DNA of 64,000 nucleotides from Gadus chalcogrammus (GCF_026213295.1 NC_079427.1:2921719-2985718), one strand, 5' to 3'; shown: positions 1 through 11,119, numbered from the stretch's first letter. The notes: a model not told the origin generated them from the letters alone. Made by a program: numbers and translations.

Positions 1-214
1 TCCCCCTTCATAAAGGAGCCAGCTTTTTTGGTTCATTGGAGCAGGCGGGACTACGCAAGGTGACCTCTTTAGAATAATTTGCATACTCTGAATGTTTATT
101 TTATTTTATTATTCAAGCCACTCGCATGCAAGATACTACATCTGAGTTTAGGCTACAAACACGATTAACTATTTACAAGTGCAAAAACGCAGACATATCC
201 TTTGTGGATTCCAC

Positions 215-670
215 CGTCTCTCCAGTTGAAGTGCTCATGTTGCTACGTCATCAACTCCTCTACCCAAGTCCTGCCCCTGCTACCGCGATGCCGTTTGATC
301 ACTTTTCAATGAAAATGAAACCCCCAATATGTGTAGGGTTCGAGAGGGGACATTGGGGTAGGAAAAAATCAAGATGGTATATTTCCTTGGTCGGTGTAAC
401 TGCGAGGACCATGCCAGGAAAACAATTCAAATAAGACGGGCATATTTGGAAGCGTAAAAACGCTTAGTGAATGCTTCAACTTCTTTTGACCACTTTGTAA
501 TTACTTTGTGATTTAGCTATTGCTAAATCTTGTTGAAAAAAACACCATTAAGTGGTCAGAGGCTGTGCAGTGTCTGATATTGTCATCAGTTTCTAGGACA
601 CTAAACAGTCAAATTAAAACTAGTTTCCATTAGGCACTTGCATCAAATAAACTATAAACCATCAAAAACT
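215..670 (+). repeat. ~450-bp dispersed repeat, copy 1
   Basis: Very similar to 4490-4940 in the same orientation (shared AACCCCCAATATGTGTAGG-like core and GTGCAGTGTCTGATATTGTC). Contains a short open frame (PICVGF...RGHWG) also open in copy 2, but nothing else suggests coding. A related stretch appears near 51480-51580. Class unknown; likely a non-autonomous transposon. Confidence 0.7.
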
Positions 671-2440
671 CCAGCTTTTCCGTCTGCCCACATAGAAATG
701 CGCAATGACACTTGAAATCACTTAGTTAAGGGTTATTTTTGTTTTAAGTACACATTATATATATATATTTTTTTTTTCTTTTGTGTACGGTTGAGGAGTA
801 GGTTAAGCTTCAATTGTTTTAGGTGATAAAGCCTGGTGCCTATTTTGGAGGACTGCAGGCGTCCTCTGTGCTGTGCACAATACCAACCATAACGCCCCGT
901 CTCAAACTGTCAACAGCGTCTTGCGTGCTCGTGACCTTCAAGTTCATTCTTCCAAGAACAACTAGCAAGAACGTTCTCCCGACTGATTGTAAAATGAAGA
1001 GTTGATTACATGAATGTCCGTAAAATATAGTTCGGACCAAAACTAGAGAGAAGGCTCACCTCACCACCACCGCGGCCACACAGAAACAGATGAAAGGGTA
1101 CCGAGGGGAGAGAGATAAGAACTGATATAAAATGAAGAGTGCACTGTGACACTTCCATAGGAGTCACCAATAAATAGATAAATGAATAATAGATCAGACC
1201 TGGATGGACACAATAACAAACAGACCGTGATCAAAAAGGTAAAGAAACAAGTTTTATTTTTCTGTAGGGATCCTTTCCATAATGGTTATATATAATGTGA
1301 GCCGGTCAGTGGTAAAACCAGCACATTAAGAGGACGTACATCGACGAGCGCTTTGCCCCAAATGATCACATTGCAGATGTTTTTTGTGGATTACTGCTGC
1401 AGTGTTTTCAATCATTGCTGGAAGGATCTTATAAATCACTCTCCCCATTAGTCACTTAGACCCAAAATGATAGAAAATAGGCTCAAGGTTGAGAAATCCC
1501 AAAGTTTTCTTTAACTCTTTGGATCAAAATATATGATCAGCTGGTACTTCACATAATTCTACACTACAATTATACGATACATTCTGATTCATGGACTCAC
1601 TTTGATAAATTCCATGATACGGGACAAACATGATCCATGATAATGATTGTTATATATTCTTTCTTACAGCAGGCGCGTGCCGTCCATATTAGCAGGTGGG
1701 GCAGCAAACTACTTGCAAAAGCATGCTCCCAAAAAATTAGTTCCTCAGTAAATCATGGCTCCAAGTCTATTTTTAATAATGTGAATTTCACATTCACTAT
1801 ATAGTTTCTGTAGACTTTCTGACTATTTTTGGTCGGTTGACATCACATTTTGGGTGATGGTGGCGATTCTAGTTGAGTTTAACGTGTCATGCAATGTGGG
1901 GCAGAATAGCTCAGCGACCGCGTTCCTCCGTATGTTTATCGCATAACCCTGCAGGCTGCAACAAGAATTGCAATCCGCGCTAAAAGACGCCTTTATGGTC
2001 GTAAAGTAGTCTGCCCCATGGTCATACTCTAGAACTGTTTTTACTCAAATTATTCTGCGCGTATCTTTCATCGTTTCTATATCAGATGCAGATATGGCGA
2101 GTGGTGTTGCACCTATGATTAACATTGTTGAGTTTCTGTTAAAAAAAACATTTGAGAGGTTCAAATGGGAAGAGAAGTTAGAAATCAAACAACTTGGCCC
2201 AGACAGACCGGACATAAACATTATACTGGTTTACAGTGTACTTCATGGGGGTTGTAAGTTGACATGAACAACCTGTCCAGGTCATGTTGAGGATAACTTT
2301 GGGTTATTTGTGAAATGTTTAACACACACTGACACAATAATGTTCAAGTAGTATCCGAGGAAGTCAGATGTTGCATATCGGTATTTTTCAGAAAACAAAA
2401 AAATATTTAACGCAATTTGCAAATTCGATTGATTTGTCTT
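670..2440. other. No recognised gene
   Basis: AT-rich, with short unrelated open frames on both strands that lack coding character. Presumably intron or flank of the exon at 2445. Confidence 0.4.
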
Positions 2441-2444
2441 TCAG

Positions 2445-2579
2445 GACTGATAAAGAATACATCTGCTGGTCTGATGACGTCAGGCAGTAGCAGAGAGGGG
2501 AGCTTGTCCAAGTCTGAGCTGTCCGGCCCTATGGACTGCGGGTTGTCGTTTCCAGCTGAAATGCCTGGTAGCTCGCATG
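2445..2579 (+). CDS. Linker exon, phase 1-1 (copy 1)
   Basis: Acceptor TTGATTTGTCTTTCAG and donor G|GTGAGT enclose 135 nt (45 codons, phase 1-1). It encodes a Ser/Gly-rich, low-complexity linker starting GLIKNTSAGLMTSGSS. The exon edges and the flanking intron sequence resemble the exons at 10526 and 13997. No domain is visible. It most likely joins death-fold domains in the gene that ends at 19793; no start exon is seen upstream in the window. Confidence 0.55.
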
Positions 2580-3349
2580 GTGAGTTCAAGTCTCCTAGTT
2601 GTAGGAGATATTAGTCTACCTGTATAACCCGTGGTCGCTCACCAGATCAATGTAGTTAATCTTTATTAATTATTGAAACAAGTTTCATTTGGCCTGTTGG
2701 GGGTTCTGTTATTTTAAACCTATGGCTTATTTTCAACGTAAGTCATATGCATAACTGAAGGGTTTCTCTGGTCGTCATGCAGTGACTACAAAAGAAAGAT
2801 GATCAAGGATTGGCAACTCAAAGCAGTTGTAAAAACCTAATGGAGTAATAAATAAATAATGGTTATTTCTTTAAAATGGTATCCGCTTAGATTAAGATGG
2901 TGCAGAAAAGGAGTCAACTAATATGGTTTTGAAGCCATTGTTATCCAAAGTTTGATCTCCAAATGGCTTTAAATGCAACCAACAATCCTACTTGCATGTC
3001 CCACAACCTCCCTAGCAAGCTCCGATTATTTTGGACCTCTGTATTTGTAAAGTCCTGCATACCTTCATGTTTGTGAGACTAATGTGCAACTAATGAATAG
3101 CACGTCCAAGGTAATTATCATGTTGTGTAATATGCCTGAAAGAAACTCCATCATTCCAACGTTAGCTTACGAGAAGTGATTAACGGCTGATTTGGATATA
3201 TTTCAAACATAGCAACCTAATGTGGAACCTTAACCTAGGAAACAAATATTATATTATTTATAAATATATAATATGATAAATATTATTACCCAACTCAATT
3301 GCAATCTTGGCGAAACTAGTGTCTGTGTTTGGTGTGTCTCGTCTAACAA

Positions 3350-3680
3350 TCATTTTAAAGTTTATGATTGTAAATGCATTTGGCCTTCTGCGTTCTTGTC
3401 TGTACTTGCGTTATTGGGTCTTTGTAATACGTACTCGGATGCGGACCAAGTACTGTCCTAATACACAAGTTTGCATTTTGCAATGAACGGTCAAAAGGGT
3501 TCTTGACACAGCCAATTTACCCAGGATGCACCGGTTGGTATCTTGTAGGAACTTGGCAGCACAGATACCCTAGAATTATTATTTTTACAATTATCGTATG
3601 CGTTCAAATTCTATTGATTGGTCTTTCAGAACATGTCAGGAATCGATCTGGTGGTCTCATACAGTGATGTTTGTGTAACT
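3350..3680 (+). repeat. Paralogous intron segment, copy 1 (partner at 45625-45850)
   Basis: 3350-3540 is clearly alike to 45625-45840 (for example GTAAATGCATTTGGCCTTCT and GGAACTTGGCAGCACAGAT). Both are followed by a decayed linker-exon start, CAGAACATGTCAGGAATC, at about 3629 and 45960. It shows that the two gene sets share ancestry. Confidence 0.65.
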
Positions 3681-4489
3681 AATGAATAGCACATCCAAGT
3701 TAACTATCATGTTGTGTAAGATGTCTGAAAGCAGCTCCATTATGCCAACTTATGTTGTAATTTGAATGTATTTTTATATTTTTTTCCAAGAAATTATTAA
3801 CATTCATTCAGTTATCAATTTGTAAGTACAAAACTATATAATTCTTAAAGGTTTTAATAACAGGAGGAACATGATACAAAATCTACAATGAAGAAATTCT
3901 GATTCATTGTCTTTTATTAATTAAACCCTAAGTGACAGCACACTGGGTACGTTTCCTAGTTTTAGGAGTAATAAGTCTAACTGCATAACCCTCTCTATCA
4001 TAGTTCTTCCCTGTGAAAATACATTTCACACACACCAGTTAAAAAGTATATCATATCATAACATAATGAGACCTAATTTTATAAATACACAATTACTTTT
4101 TTAAACAAGGAATATCTGTTGGAATTCTGGGATACATATTCTAAACCTATGGCTTGTTTCAAACATACATCATACGTATGACAGAAGTATATATTTTTGA
4201 ATGCAAACTATTTATATTTCTTAATAGTTTACCAAAACAAATTGGTCACACATTATCTTTAATCTGGTGACAATGAAGTGAAACGGGTTCATTATGCATT
4301 TTTACACTGCCAAGCAGGTACGGTCGCTGCTTGGCAGAGTTCACAATTTCACTGTCTTGCTTCTTGTTATCCCGATGAAAGCCTCGTAAGGAACCTTTCT
4401 CTGCTACTTTCGTAGATTGCCCCATCTTTCACGTCTTCGTTAAATTCGACTGCATCCTCTTCTCTCCAACGATAGTCAGCAGCTCACGT

Positions 4490-4940
4490 ATTTCTCCAGT
4501 TAGAACTACTCATGTTCCTACGTCATCAACTCCTCTACCCAAGTCCTGCCCCTGGTACCGTGATGCCGTCTAATCGCTTTTACATGAAAATGAAACCCCC
4601 AATATGTGTAGGGTTCGTGAGGGGACATTGGGGTGCGAAATCAAGACGGTATATTTCCTTTGTCAGTGTAAATGCGAGGACAATGCCAGGTAAAATCTTT
4701 AAATAAGACGGGCATATTTGCCAGTGTAAAACCGCTTAGTGGATGCCTGAACTTCTTTTGACCACATTGTAATTGCTTTGTGATTTAGCTATTTCTAAAG
4801 GCCTTATTGAAAAATACACCATTAAGTGGTCAACGGCTGTGCAGTGTCTGATATTGTCATCAGTTTCTAGGACACTAAACAGTCAAATTAAAACTAGTTT
4901 CCATTAGGCACTTGCATCGAATAAACTATAAACCATCAAT
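4490..4940 (+). repeat. ~450-bp dispersed repeat, copy 2
   Basis: Partner of 215-670; the homology may start further upstream (TTTTTACACTGCCAAGCAGG near 4298). Could be one element family inserted twice or part of a larger duplication. Confidence 0.65.
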
Positions 4941-5069
4941 AAATAAATATTTGTTGACTATATAAACACTGTACGACTGCCCTCAGTACTAATGTGCGAA
5001 GGAGACGACGGGATACTTGAGTCTTTTGAATATGTCATTTATTGCTGCTGCTGCCAGCTCTGGTCAGAG

Positions 5070-5670
5070 TTTTAGGGGCCACTCACACTAGGGCCGTGGT
5101 CCCGTGCCCGAGCTCATTTGCATACTAAAGTCTAGAACGTTTGGCTAGTGTGACCACGCCATCCGTATTCCAGCACGGAACAGCCCCTTGGCCGCGGCAC
5201 ACTTGGGAGAGGTGTGCCGTGGCCAAAGTACAGATGCTAATGAGATGACACGCGCACACAGGCGGATACGCAACATGAGCTGGATGACGTAGTCCTTGCG
5301 CGACCCTTCTTTCTTTATAGGTCCATGCCCTTCTTCCCCACAACAGTCATTTTAAACCATGGCGGCTAGTGGTTCACGAGTGGGTTTACGTTGGCGCGAT
5401 AGTGAAGTCGAGTGCTTACTTGAAATTTGGGCTGACGACAGCATTCAAGTCGCAGTTGGACACCACGCTTGGTGATGACGTATTTATCGCATGACATATT
5501 TATCGTATTACGACGTGATGTCGTATGTATGAAGGAGCAATCGTGCCCAGGCCACGGCCTTTGGGAGCAGTGTGACCACGGGCCAGCAGGGGGAGTGGGG
5601 AGGGGGGGAATCGTGCTGAATCTTCCTGCAGCACGGAACAGGCAAACTTGCCTAGTGTGTCATTCGTCAG
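5070..5670 (+). mobile_element. MITE-like element with trihelix-type peptide
   Basis: Ends are loosely inverted (CACACTAGGGCCGTGG at left, GCCTAGTGTGTC at right), and GCACGGAACAG motifs occur near both. Inside, an ATG at 5359 opens 38 codons to TGA at 5473-5475, with RWRDSEVECLLEIWADDSIQ. This is the start of a trihelix/Myb-like domain as seen in PIF-Harbinger-type transposons. Only the first helices remain. Confidence 0.5.
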
Positions 5671-6011
5671 AAACAATTACAACTCAATAATATAAAATAC
5701 CCTATCTAAGAAACAATAAATGCAAAAATACAAAATAAAGAGTTTAGAATTAGGTTTCCCATACAAAAATACAAAAATAATAATTTAAAGATTCCATGGC
5801 ATGCTAATTTATGTATAACTTTATCTAGCTGTTAGTGGGCCCCTAATAAAGTACTTGAAGACGTTCGAGAAATTCAATCTTGGTGCATAATTATAGCCAC
5901 TACGAGCCAGTCCCACAATGAGCTTTCGCCATTTTTTAGAGGCGGGTCAAGGTGGAGGGTGGGGGTGTGGCCCTGAGCAGCTTGCGACCACGGTACCATG
6001 CGCTCATGTTT

Positions 6012-6380
6012 CAACCCAGTCTCACGGAAATACGTGACACTGTCACGTCATTTAATCTATTTATTCGTGATCTGGGACACGTATTTTCAATTTCTTCGTG
6101 CCAAAAAGCACACATTTCTAACATATGACAGCTTTTGGCCACCCGTTTCTACTTTCACCTTGGATTCTGAGAAATTGTGACAATTCACGGATATATTTTA
6201 AGCAGGTGCGCTGCTCTGTAGGCAAACCGTGACGGAAAAAAGGTAGCTGCTTCATCTCTTCTTTTTAGAATGAGTTTGAAATTTGTGTTTTTGGCACCAA
6301 AAAATTTAAATGACGTGTCCCAGATCACCAATTAATAGTTTAAGTGGTGTGACGTGACTGTTTCACGTGAGACTGGGTTG
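6012..6380. mobile_element. Nested MITE with 7-bp target duplication
   Basis: Terminal inverted repeats CAACCCAGTCTCACG / CGTGAGACTGGGTTG, flanked by CATGTTT at 6005-6011 and 6381-6387. The related copy at about 41722 has an unoccupied site (GCGCTCTGTTTAC). A fragment with a similar end is at about 10708 (CAACCTGGTCTCACAG). Confidence 0.8.
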
Positions 6381-6642
6381 CATGTTTACAGTGGATGTAT
6401 CGCAATGGCGAGGCACACACAGCTTTCAGCCATGTTCTGTAAATATTCTAGAACACTCCGGGTGCTCCGGCGGGAGTCCTGGAGCTCTATATCTAAATAA
6501 TATCATATTATACATAGATATCTCTATCATATAATATATATTATCACGGCCAAAAGCTGTGTGCGACATGAGTCATGAGTCATGTTCTCCGACGTCTCTG
6601 GTTCTTCCTCTTCCAGATCAAACTGAAGTAGACTGAACCGCG

Positions 6643-6795
6643 ACATGGAGGAGAAAGGGATTGTTGCTTGCGATTGTCTCATGCCGGAGCCCCGCTGCCC
6701 GCTGACGAGGCACCACCGCCTCGGATGCGGGCAGCGCCGAGACGGTGATGCCGAAACAATCGCGTGCAACAATCCCTTCCTCCTCCATGTCGCGG
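6643..6795. repeat. Imperfect hairpin in family X, copy 1
   Basis: CGACATGGAGGAGAAAGGG at the left is mirrored by CCTTCCTCCTCCATGTCG at the right, with a GC-rich middle. The same hairpin is at 41993-42200; only its left arm occurs at 23470 and 33307. Confidence 0.65.
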
Positions 6796-7101
6796 TTCAT
6801 GTACTTCAGGGAGTCAAAGCCAAAGTTCCTTTCCCCCAATTCCTTCTGAGCCATGGCTGAATTAACCCCTACTACGAGTCTCGTTGTGGAAATACAAGAG
6901 ACGTCAGAGAACCCGACGTGTTATGCGTCATAACACCAACAGGAGAACGGTTATCCAAATAAAAATGAAGTGTACAACACTTGCGTTACAGTGTGTGTAT
7001 TCACACTGCCATCTATCCCGCACACTGGAAATTTCTCCGGTTCACGTTTCAGAACAGGGCTTACGAATACCAAGTAGTCCCGTTCGGGCTATCGTGAATA
7101 T

Positions 7102-7791
7102 TTGGGTCTCCACATAAACTCTCTCTCTTATCGCGTCACACTATCAGAGAGGAGACTAACGTCTCTCACGCAGTGTCTCTCCCTCTTCAGGCGGGGAGAG
7201 ACCGTATCGTTCTGGTTATGCCTACGCCTACTTGGCCTTATGGCTTCGGTGATATCAGTAGTACATTTGGGGCTTCTGATGAGAGATTTTCAGCGCTGGG
7301 TCGCAGCACTACGTCTGTGCTCCCGTCGCCAACTGAATCGCAAGGTGAAAGTAACACCAGCGTGTCTTACCGCTCTCCGCCCATGGTCGGTGCGCACGGT
7401 TCTGACAGCGGGCGTCCCGCTGGGGGCGGTGTCGTCCAGGGTAACCATGACAATGGACGCGTCCTTGTCAGGGTGGGGTGCGACAATGATGGGCAGAGCA
7501 GTGAACGGCACCTGGAGCCACAATCTAGCTCAGGCTCACATAAACATCCTGGAACTTTGGGCAGTGTTCCTTGCTCTAAAACACTTCCTACAATTTATCC
7601 AGGGCCGCCATGTCTTGGTAAAGACAGACAATTCCACTGTAGTTGCATACGTCAACCGGCAGGGCGGCACTCGCTCACTGAAACTACACAAGTTAGCTCG
7701 AGAAATTATCTTAAATCCTAAATGCCCTAAATCTTGTGGAGCAGCACCAGGCTCCTGTCCCTTCGGGCGACACATGTACCAGGTTTCCTGA
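7102..7791 (+). pseudogene. DIRS RT end and RNase H
   Basis: Open for 229 codons. The first part matches the end of DIRS RT (CLRLLGLMASVISVV, FQRWV). The rest is RNase H: MTMDASLSGWGATM (Asp), ILELWAVFLALKHF (Glu), VLVKTDNSTVVAYVNRQGG (Asp). The frame shifts near 7730, where the downstream DIRS region continues in another frame, so the original polyprotein is broken. Confidence 0.8.
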
Positions 7792-8264
7792 ACAGAGGAG
7801 CAGATCTTATGTCCAGAGGAAACCCCCTGTACGGGGAGTGGACTCTTCATCCACAGGTAGTGGGACAAATATGGTGGAGATATGGCTTGGCAGCCGTAGA
7901 TCTCTTCGCCTCGCGGGAAAACACTCAGTGCCCGTTGTTTTTCTCCCTGTCAGACGTAAAGGCTCCTCTAGGGGTAGATGCGCTGGCCCATCCATTGCCA
8001 AACGTGCTGCTATATGCCTTCCCCCCTCTCAGCCTGATCTCCCCCACCCTAGCCAGGGTGAGGGAACAGAGTCTGTCTCTAATCCTGATAGCGCTGCGGT
8101 GGCCATCCAAACATTGGGTGGCGGAAATAATACAACTCCTGGCGGGCGACCCATGGCCCCTTCCCCTGCGCAGGGATCTCCTCTCCCAAGCGGGCGGGGA
8201 GCTTCACCATCCGCACCCCGACCGCATAGCGCTCTGGGCTTGGCCCGTGAGAGGTGGAACTTGA
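7734..8264 (+). pseudogene. DIRS region between RNase H and recombinase
   Basis: Continues the DIRS protein: ATHVPGFLNRGADLMSRGN, VDLFASRENTQCPLFFSL, LARVREQSLSLILIALRWP. These are typical of the DIRS RNase H end and the following domain. The frame ends at 8264 and the recombinase starts in another frame. Confidence 0.8.
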
Positions 8265-8404
8265 ATGCGGCAGGCCTGCCTGCACAGGTCGTTGACACTA
8301 TTCAGAATGCAAGGGCCCTTTCCACTCGCCGGCTCTACAGTGGCAAGTGGCGGGTTTTCTAGGACTGGTGCGACTCGAGGCACGCCATTCCATATCAGTG
8401 TTCC

Positions 8405-9310
8405 GTGGTGGACCTACTGTGTTTCCTGCAGGGATTATTGGAAAAGGGATTATTTTCCACGATTAAAGTGTACTTGGCGGCCATCTCAGCTTGTCATGTT
8501 GGCTTTGGGGATAAGCCTGCAGGGCAGCATCCCTTGGTTTGTCGCTTCATGAAGGGGGCGTGTCACAAGCTCCCGGTTTCCAGGCCCCTGGTCCCTTTGT
8601 GGGATTTATCGGTGGTGCTGGATGCCCTGTCTCATCACCCATTTGAGCCGTTGGAGGCGGTGGGGATGAAGTTTGTGTCGCTGAAAGTGGTGTTGCTCTT
8701 AGCTTTAACCACAGATAAGCGTGTGAGTGATTTACAGGCATTGTCTATCCGTCCCTCCTGCTTGCAGTTTGCTCCGGGGATCTCCAAAGTCTGCCTGCGG
8801 CCCAATCCGGCTTTTGTGCCTAAGGTGGTTGAGTCGACCTATAGGTGTCTCACGGTGGAACTGTCTGCGTTTCACCCGCCTCCGTTCTCCTCTGCGGAGG
8901 AGCAGAGACTCAATACATTATGCCCAGTGTGGGCCCTACATGTATATGTGAGTCGGTTAGCTGCTTTTAGGAAAGGGGATCAACTGTTCGTGTCTTGGGC
9001 CACTCCCCATAGAGGCAAGCCTTTGTCCCGCCAGAGGATATCCCACTGGATTGTGGAGGCTATATCTCTTGCTTATGAAAGTAGGGGCTTGCAGCCCCCC
9101 CATGGCTTGAGGGCCCACTCCACAAGGGGTATGGCTACTTCATGGGCCTTATTCAGGGGAGTGTCAGTGCATGACATTTGTGCTGCGGCAAGCTGGGCTA
9201 TGCCTCACACCTTCGTTATGTTTTATAGGCTGGATGTCTCAGGGCCTTCTGTTTCTCAAGCCGTGCTGGAGACGATCTCAGACTCAAAGGGATATTTGCT
9301 GCCTGGCTGA
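8405..9310 (+). CDS. DIRS tyrosine recombinase
   Basis: A 301-codon open frame. Candidate catalytic residues are Arg in LTTDKRVSDLQALSI, His and Arg in LRAHSTRGMATSWA, and Tyr in TFVMFYRLDVSG. This matches the C-terminal YR integrase domain of DIRS1-like elements, which joins circular cDNA to the genome without target duplication. Upstream sequence continues the domain in another frame (GLPAQVVDTIQNARAL near 8274), so the N-terminus is frameshifted. Confidence 0.85.
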   Translation: MVDLLCFLQGLLEKGLFSTIKVYLAAISACHVGFGDKPAGQHPLVCRFMKGACHKLPVSRPLVPLWDLSVVLDALSHHPFEPLEAVGMKFVSLKVVLLLALTTDKRVSDLQALSIRPSCLQFAPGISKVCLRPNPAFVPKVVESTYRCLTVELSAFHPPPFSSAEEQRLNTLCPVWALHVYVSRLAAFRKGDQLFVSWATPHRGKPLSRQRISHWIVEAISLAYESRGLQPPHGLRAHSTRGMATSWALFRGVSVHDICAAASWAMPHTFVMFYRLDVSGPSVSQAVLETISDSKGYLLPG

Positions 9311-9390
9311 ATTTGCATCGGGAGACATATGCAATACGGGAGTGGTCTATATCTCCCATAGTGAAACACAGAGCGAAGTTAGAAAAATAA

Positions 9391-9446
9391 CTTTGGGTTA
9401 CTTAACGTAATCTCTGGTTCTTTGATAACAGAGTGAGGTGTTTCAC
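9391..9446. repeat. DIRS inverted repeat, left arm
   Basis: Starts CTTTGGGTTACTTAACG and ends GAGGTGTTTCAC. It is the reverse complement of 9627-9682 with one mismatch in 56. Such complementary ends are a hallmark of DIRS elements. Confidence 0.85.
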
Positions 9447-9626
9447 CAACACGTCCCTCCTTGCATTTACACAGAAAGAAACCGGTATAGAATGATTTGA
9501 GGAGGGCGGGTAGACTGTATAAGTGCAGGGGGCGGGACCCTGTGGCACAGTCCGACCTGTCTGTCAAGGACAGACGTGGTGCAATTGGAGCTTCCAGTAG
9601 TAGGTCACGCCTAGGCGATTCCCATA

Positions 9627-9682
9627 GTGAAACACCTCACTCTGTTATCAAAGAACCAGGGATTACGTTAAGTAACCCAAAG
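9627..9682. repeat. DIRS inverted repeat, right arm
   Basis: GTGAAACACCTCACTCTG ... GTAACCCAAAG, complementary to 9391-9446. CCCATAGTGAAACAC also recurs directly at 9354 and 9621. Confidence 0.85.
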
Positions 9683-9689
9683 ATATCCA

Positions 9690-10125
9690 TAGTTTACTTT
9701 ACAACGGTCCGCTGCCGTCGGCCACATGTCGATGACGTCATATGGCCTTTACCCCGTAAGTTCAGGGAAACACACGAAAACAGTAATCCAGTAAAGGCCT
9801 AATGTATTGATGTATAGTCAATAGCAATCTAGCTTACTACGCTGTGGTACTTTGGCAAGTGGCTCATGCCAGACATCAAGCTAATACAATTTTTGACCCA
9901 AAGACTTTACTTAGGCAGGTTGTTTTTTATTTTTAAACAGTCTATGTTAAATCTGTTAAATCTGTATTATTTAAAGTCTATGTTAAATCTGTTTAATCTG
10001 TATATCATACGGTTTAAATTATGTCAGTTTAACCATACGTCATGCTGAGTTGTCATACAGTGATACAAAAGTGAGTTGACCAAGGATTTCCGACTCAAAG
10101 CAGGTGAAAAAACCAAAAGGAAAAG
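9690..10125 (+). repeat. Intron segment repeated before the Death-domain relics
   Basis: Related to 13330-13560, with parts at 14445-14560 and 49455-49680 (CATAGTTTACTTTACA, TGGCCTTACCCCCTAAC, CAAGTGGCTCAGGCCAGAC). It belongs to the duplicated exon block. Confidence 0.6.
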
Positions 10126-10127
10126 CT

Positions 10128-10223
10128 GCAATCGACCACCAGGAAAGGCCAAAGCAAAGGACCCGCTGAGAGGTATGAAGGGTCTGGAGGACCTACCGGT
10201 CAAGACTCGTCAGTTTTTGATAG
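10128..10223 (+). pseudogene. Half Death-domain exon relic (copy 1)
   Basis: Matches only the last third of the Death-domain exon: PPGKAKAKDPLRGMKGLEDL ... KTRQFLIG, with a donor-like G|GTACAG. The first part of the domain is missing and no good acceptor is seen, although the frame upstream is open (KSCNR). The intron upstream matches that of the second copy. Probably a non-functional relic. Confidence 0.5.
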
Positions 10224-10525
10224 GTACAGTACTTCACCCACACACAGGGGCGTCATAGTGGGGGGGAGGAGCAGGACCGGTTACCAAGGGCCCAAATGGG
10301 GGCAGGGCCCTCAAAGCCTGAGATGAAAAGGCAGGACAAGTAGCCATCAGGGTTTCCCACAGCATTTTACAGCCTATTCTTGTTCCAGGTGTTATTTTGA
10401 ATAATTGTGTTGAAATAATATTTGAGTGTAGTCTGTAATCTATCGCGCAAACAAGCCCATTCATTATTGTGCTTGAGTTGAAAAAAAAAAAATCCATCAG
10501 TAATATCTCTTGATTTGTCCTTCAG

Positions 10526-10651
10526 GACTTGTACAGAATCGTTCTAAACCTGTTAAGAAGGAGCCGTCATGCAGTAGCGGACAGGGGAGCCGTCCTGGTG
10601 AGTTGTCCTCATCTCCGCCCCTCAAAATGCCTGCTAGTGACGGGATGCTCG
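10526..10651 (+). CDS. Linker exon, phase 1-1 (copy 2)
   Basis: Acceptor TTGATTTGTCCTTCAG and donor G|GTGAGT enclose 126 nt, phase 1-1. It encodes a Ser/Pro/Lys-rich linker (GLVQNRSKPVKKEPSCSS ... PPLKMPASDGM). It is a close paralogue of 13997-14122, and its last third resembles 48605-48703 (PLKM). An internal GTGAGT after SRPG could act as an earlier donor. Role inferred: spacer in a death-domain protein. Confidence 0.5.
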
Positions 10652-10939
10652 GTGAGTTGAAGTCTCCTAGTTTTTGTGAGTCAACCTGCATAATCCTGTA
10701 GTCAACCTGGTCTCACAGAAATCTGTGAAATGACCACGGACGCTTAACTCAAAATCCGTGGAATCCTCACGGAAACACACCAATTCCTGTGATATGGCCA
10801 CAGATTTTGCTCCAATGCAAGTTAATGACACTCATATACCGTGGCAAAAATTGTGTACTTATTGTAGGCTATGAATTAAGTAGAACACACAGAAGTTTAG
10901 GTGATGTTGAGAAATATAGCAGACAGAAAGGCCATCCTG

Positions 10940-10980
10940 GTCCGACGTTCCCGTCTATATCCCTCCCCAAAATACCTTCC
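10940..10980 (+). pseudogene. Linker exon remnant
   Basis: The stretch GTCCGACGTTCCCGTCTATA with nearby CCCCTCC...AAAATACC resembles the 3' part of the linker exon at 48605, and the sequence after it (TAAGTCTCCTACTTTTAGGA) matches the intron after that exon. No acceptor in front. A decayed copy. Confidence 0.35.
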
Positions 10981-11119
10981 CACAGTAAGTCTCCTACTTT
11001 TAGGAGTAATGGGTAACATAACACTCTGTATCATAGTTTTACCCTGTCAAAATACATTTCACACACACCAGATAAATAAAAGATCATATAATAACATATT
11101 GAGACCCAATACATACTAT

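Larger units (their letters stand above)
5787..7002 (+). mobile_element. Family X element, copy 1, truncated at right by DIRS
   Basis: Left end TTTAAAGATTCCATGGCATG resembles the TTAA(A)GGTCCCATGGCATG end of the full copy at 39957. Internal match to that copy includes ACTTGAAGACGTTC, TGGCCCTGAGCAGCTTGC and ATATCATATTATACATAG. It carries the nested MITE at 6012 and the hairpin at about 6643-6793. The right end is lost where the DIRS sequence starts near 7003. Confidence 0.6.
7003..9682 (+). mobile_element. DIRS-type YR retrotransposon, internally deleted
   Basis: Order: reverse-transcriptase scrap (AHWKFLRFTFQNRAYEYQ, about 7012-7092), RNase H, DIRS-specific region, tyrosine recombinase, then a 56-bp inverted repeat at 9391-9446 / 9627-9682. 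DIRS elements replicate through RNA and integrate with a tyrosine recombinase instead of an integrase. No gag is found, and RT is mostly deleted, so it cannot move on its own. Confidence 0.85.

Noticed and set aside
1..2440. A NACHT or LRR exon upstream of the first linker exon
   Set aside because: Looked for nucleotide-binding and leucine-rich motifs throughout the window; none found, so an NLR assignment for these genes is not supported here.
7173..7721. A 182-codon + frame overlapping the RNase H region
   Set aside because: Alternative frame of the DIRS RNase H; it lacks any domain, whereas the overlapping frame has the RNase H motifs.
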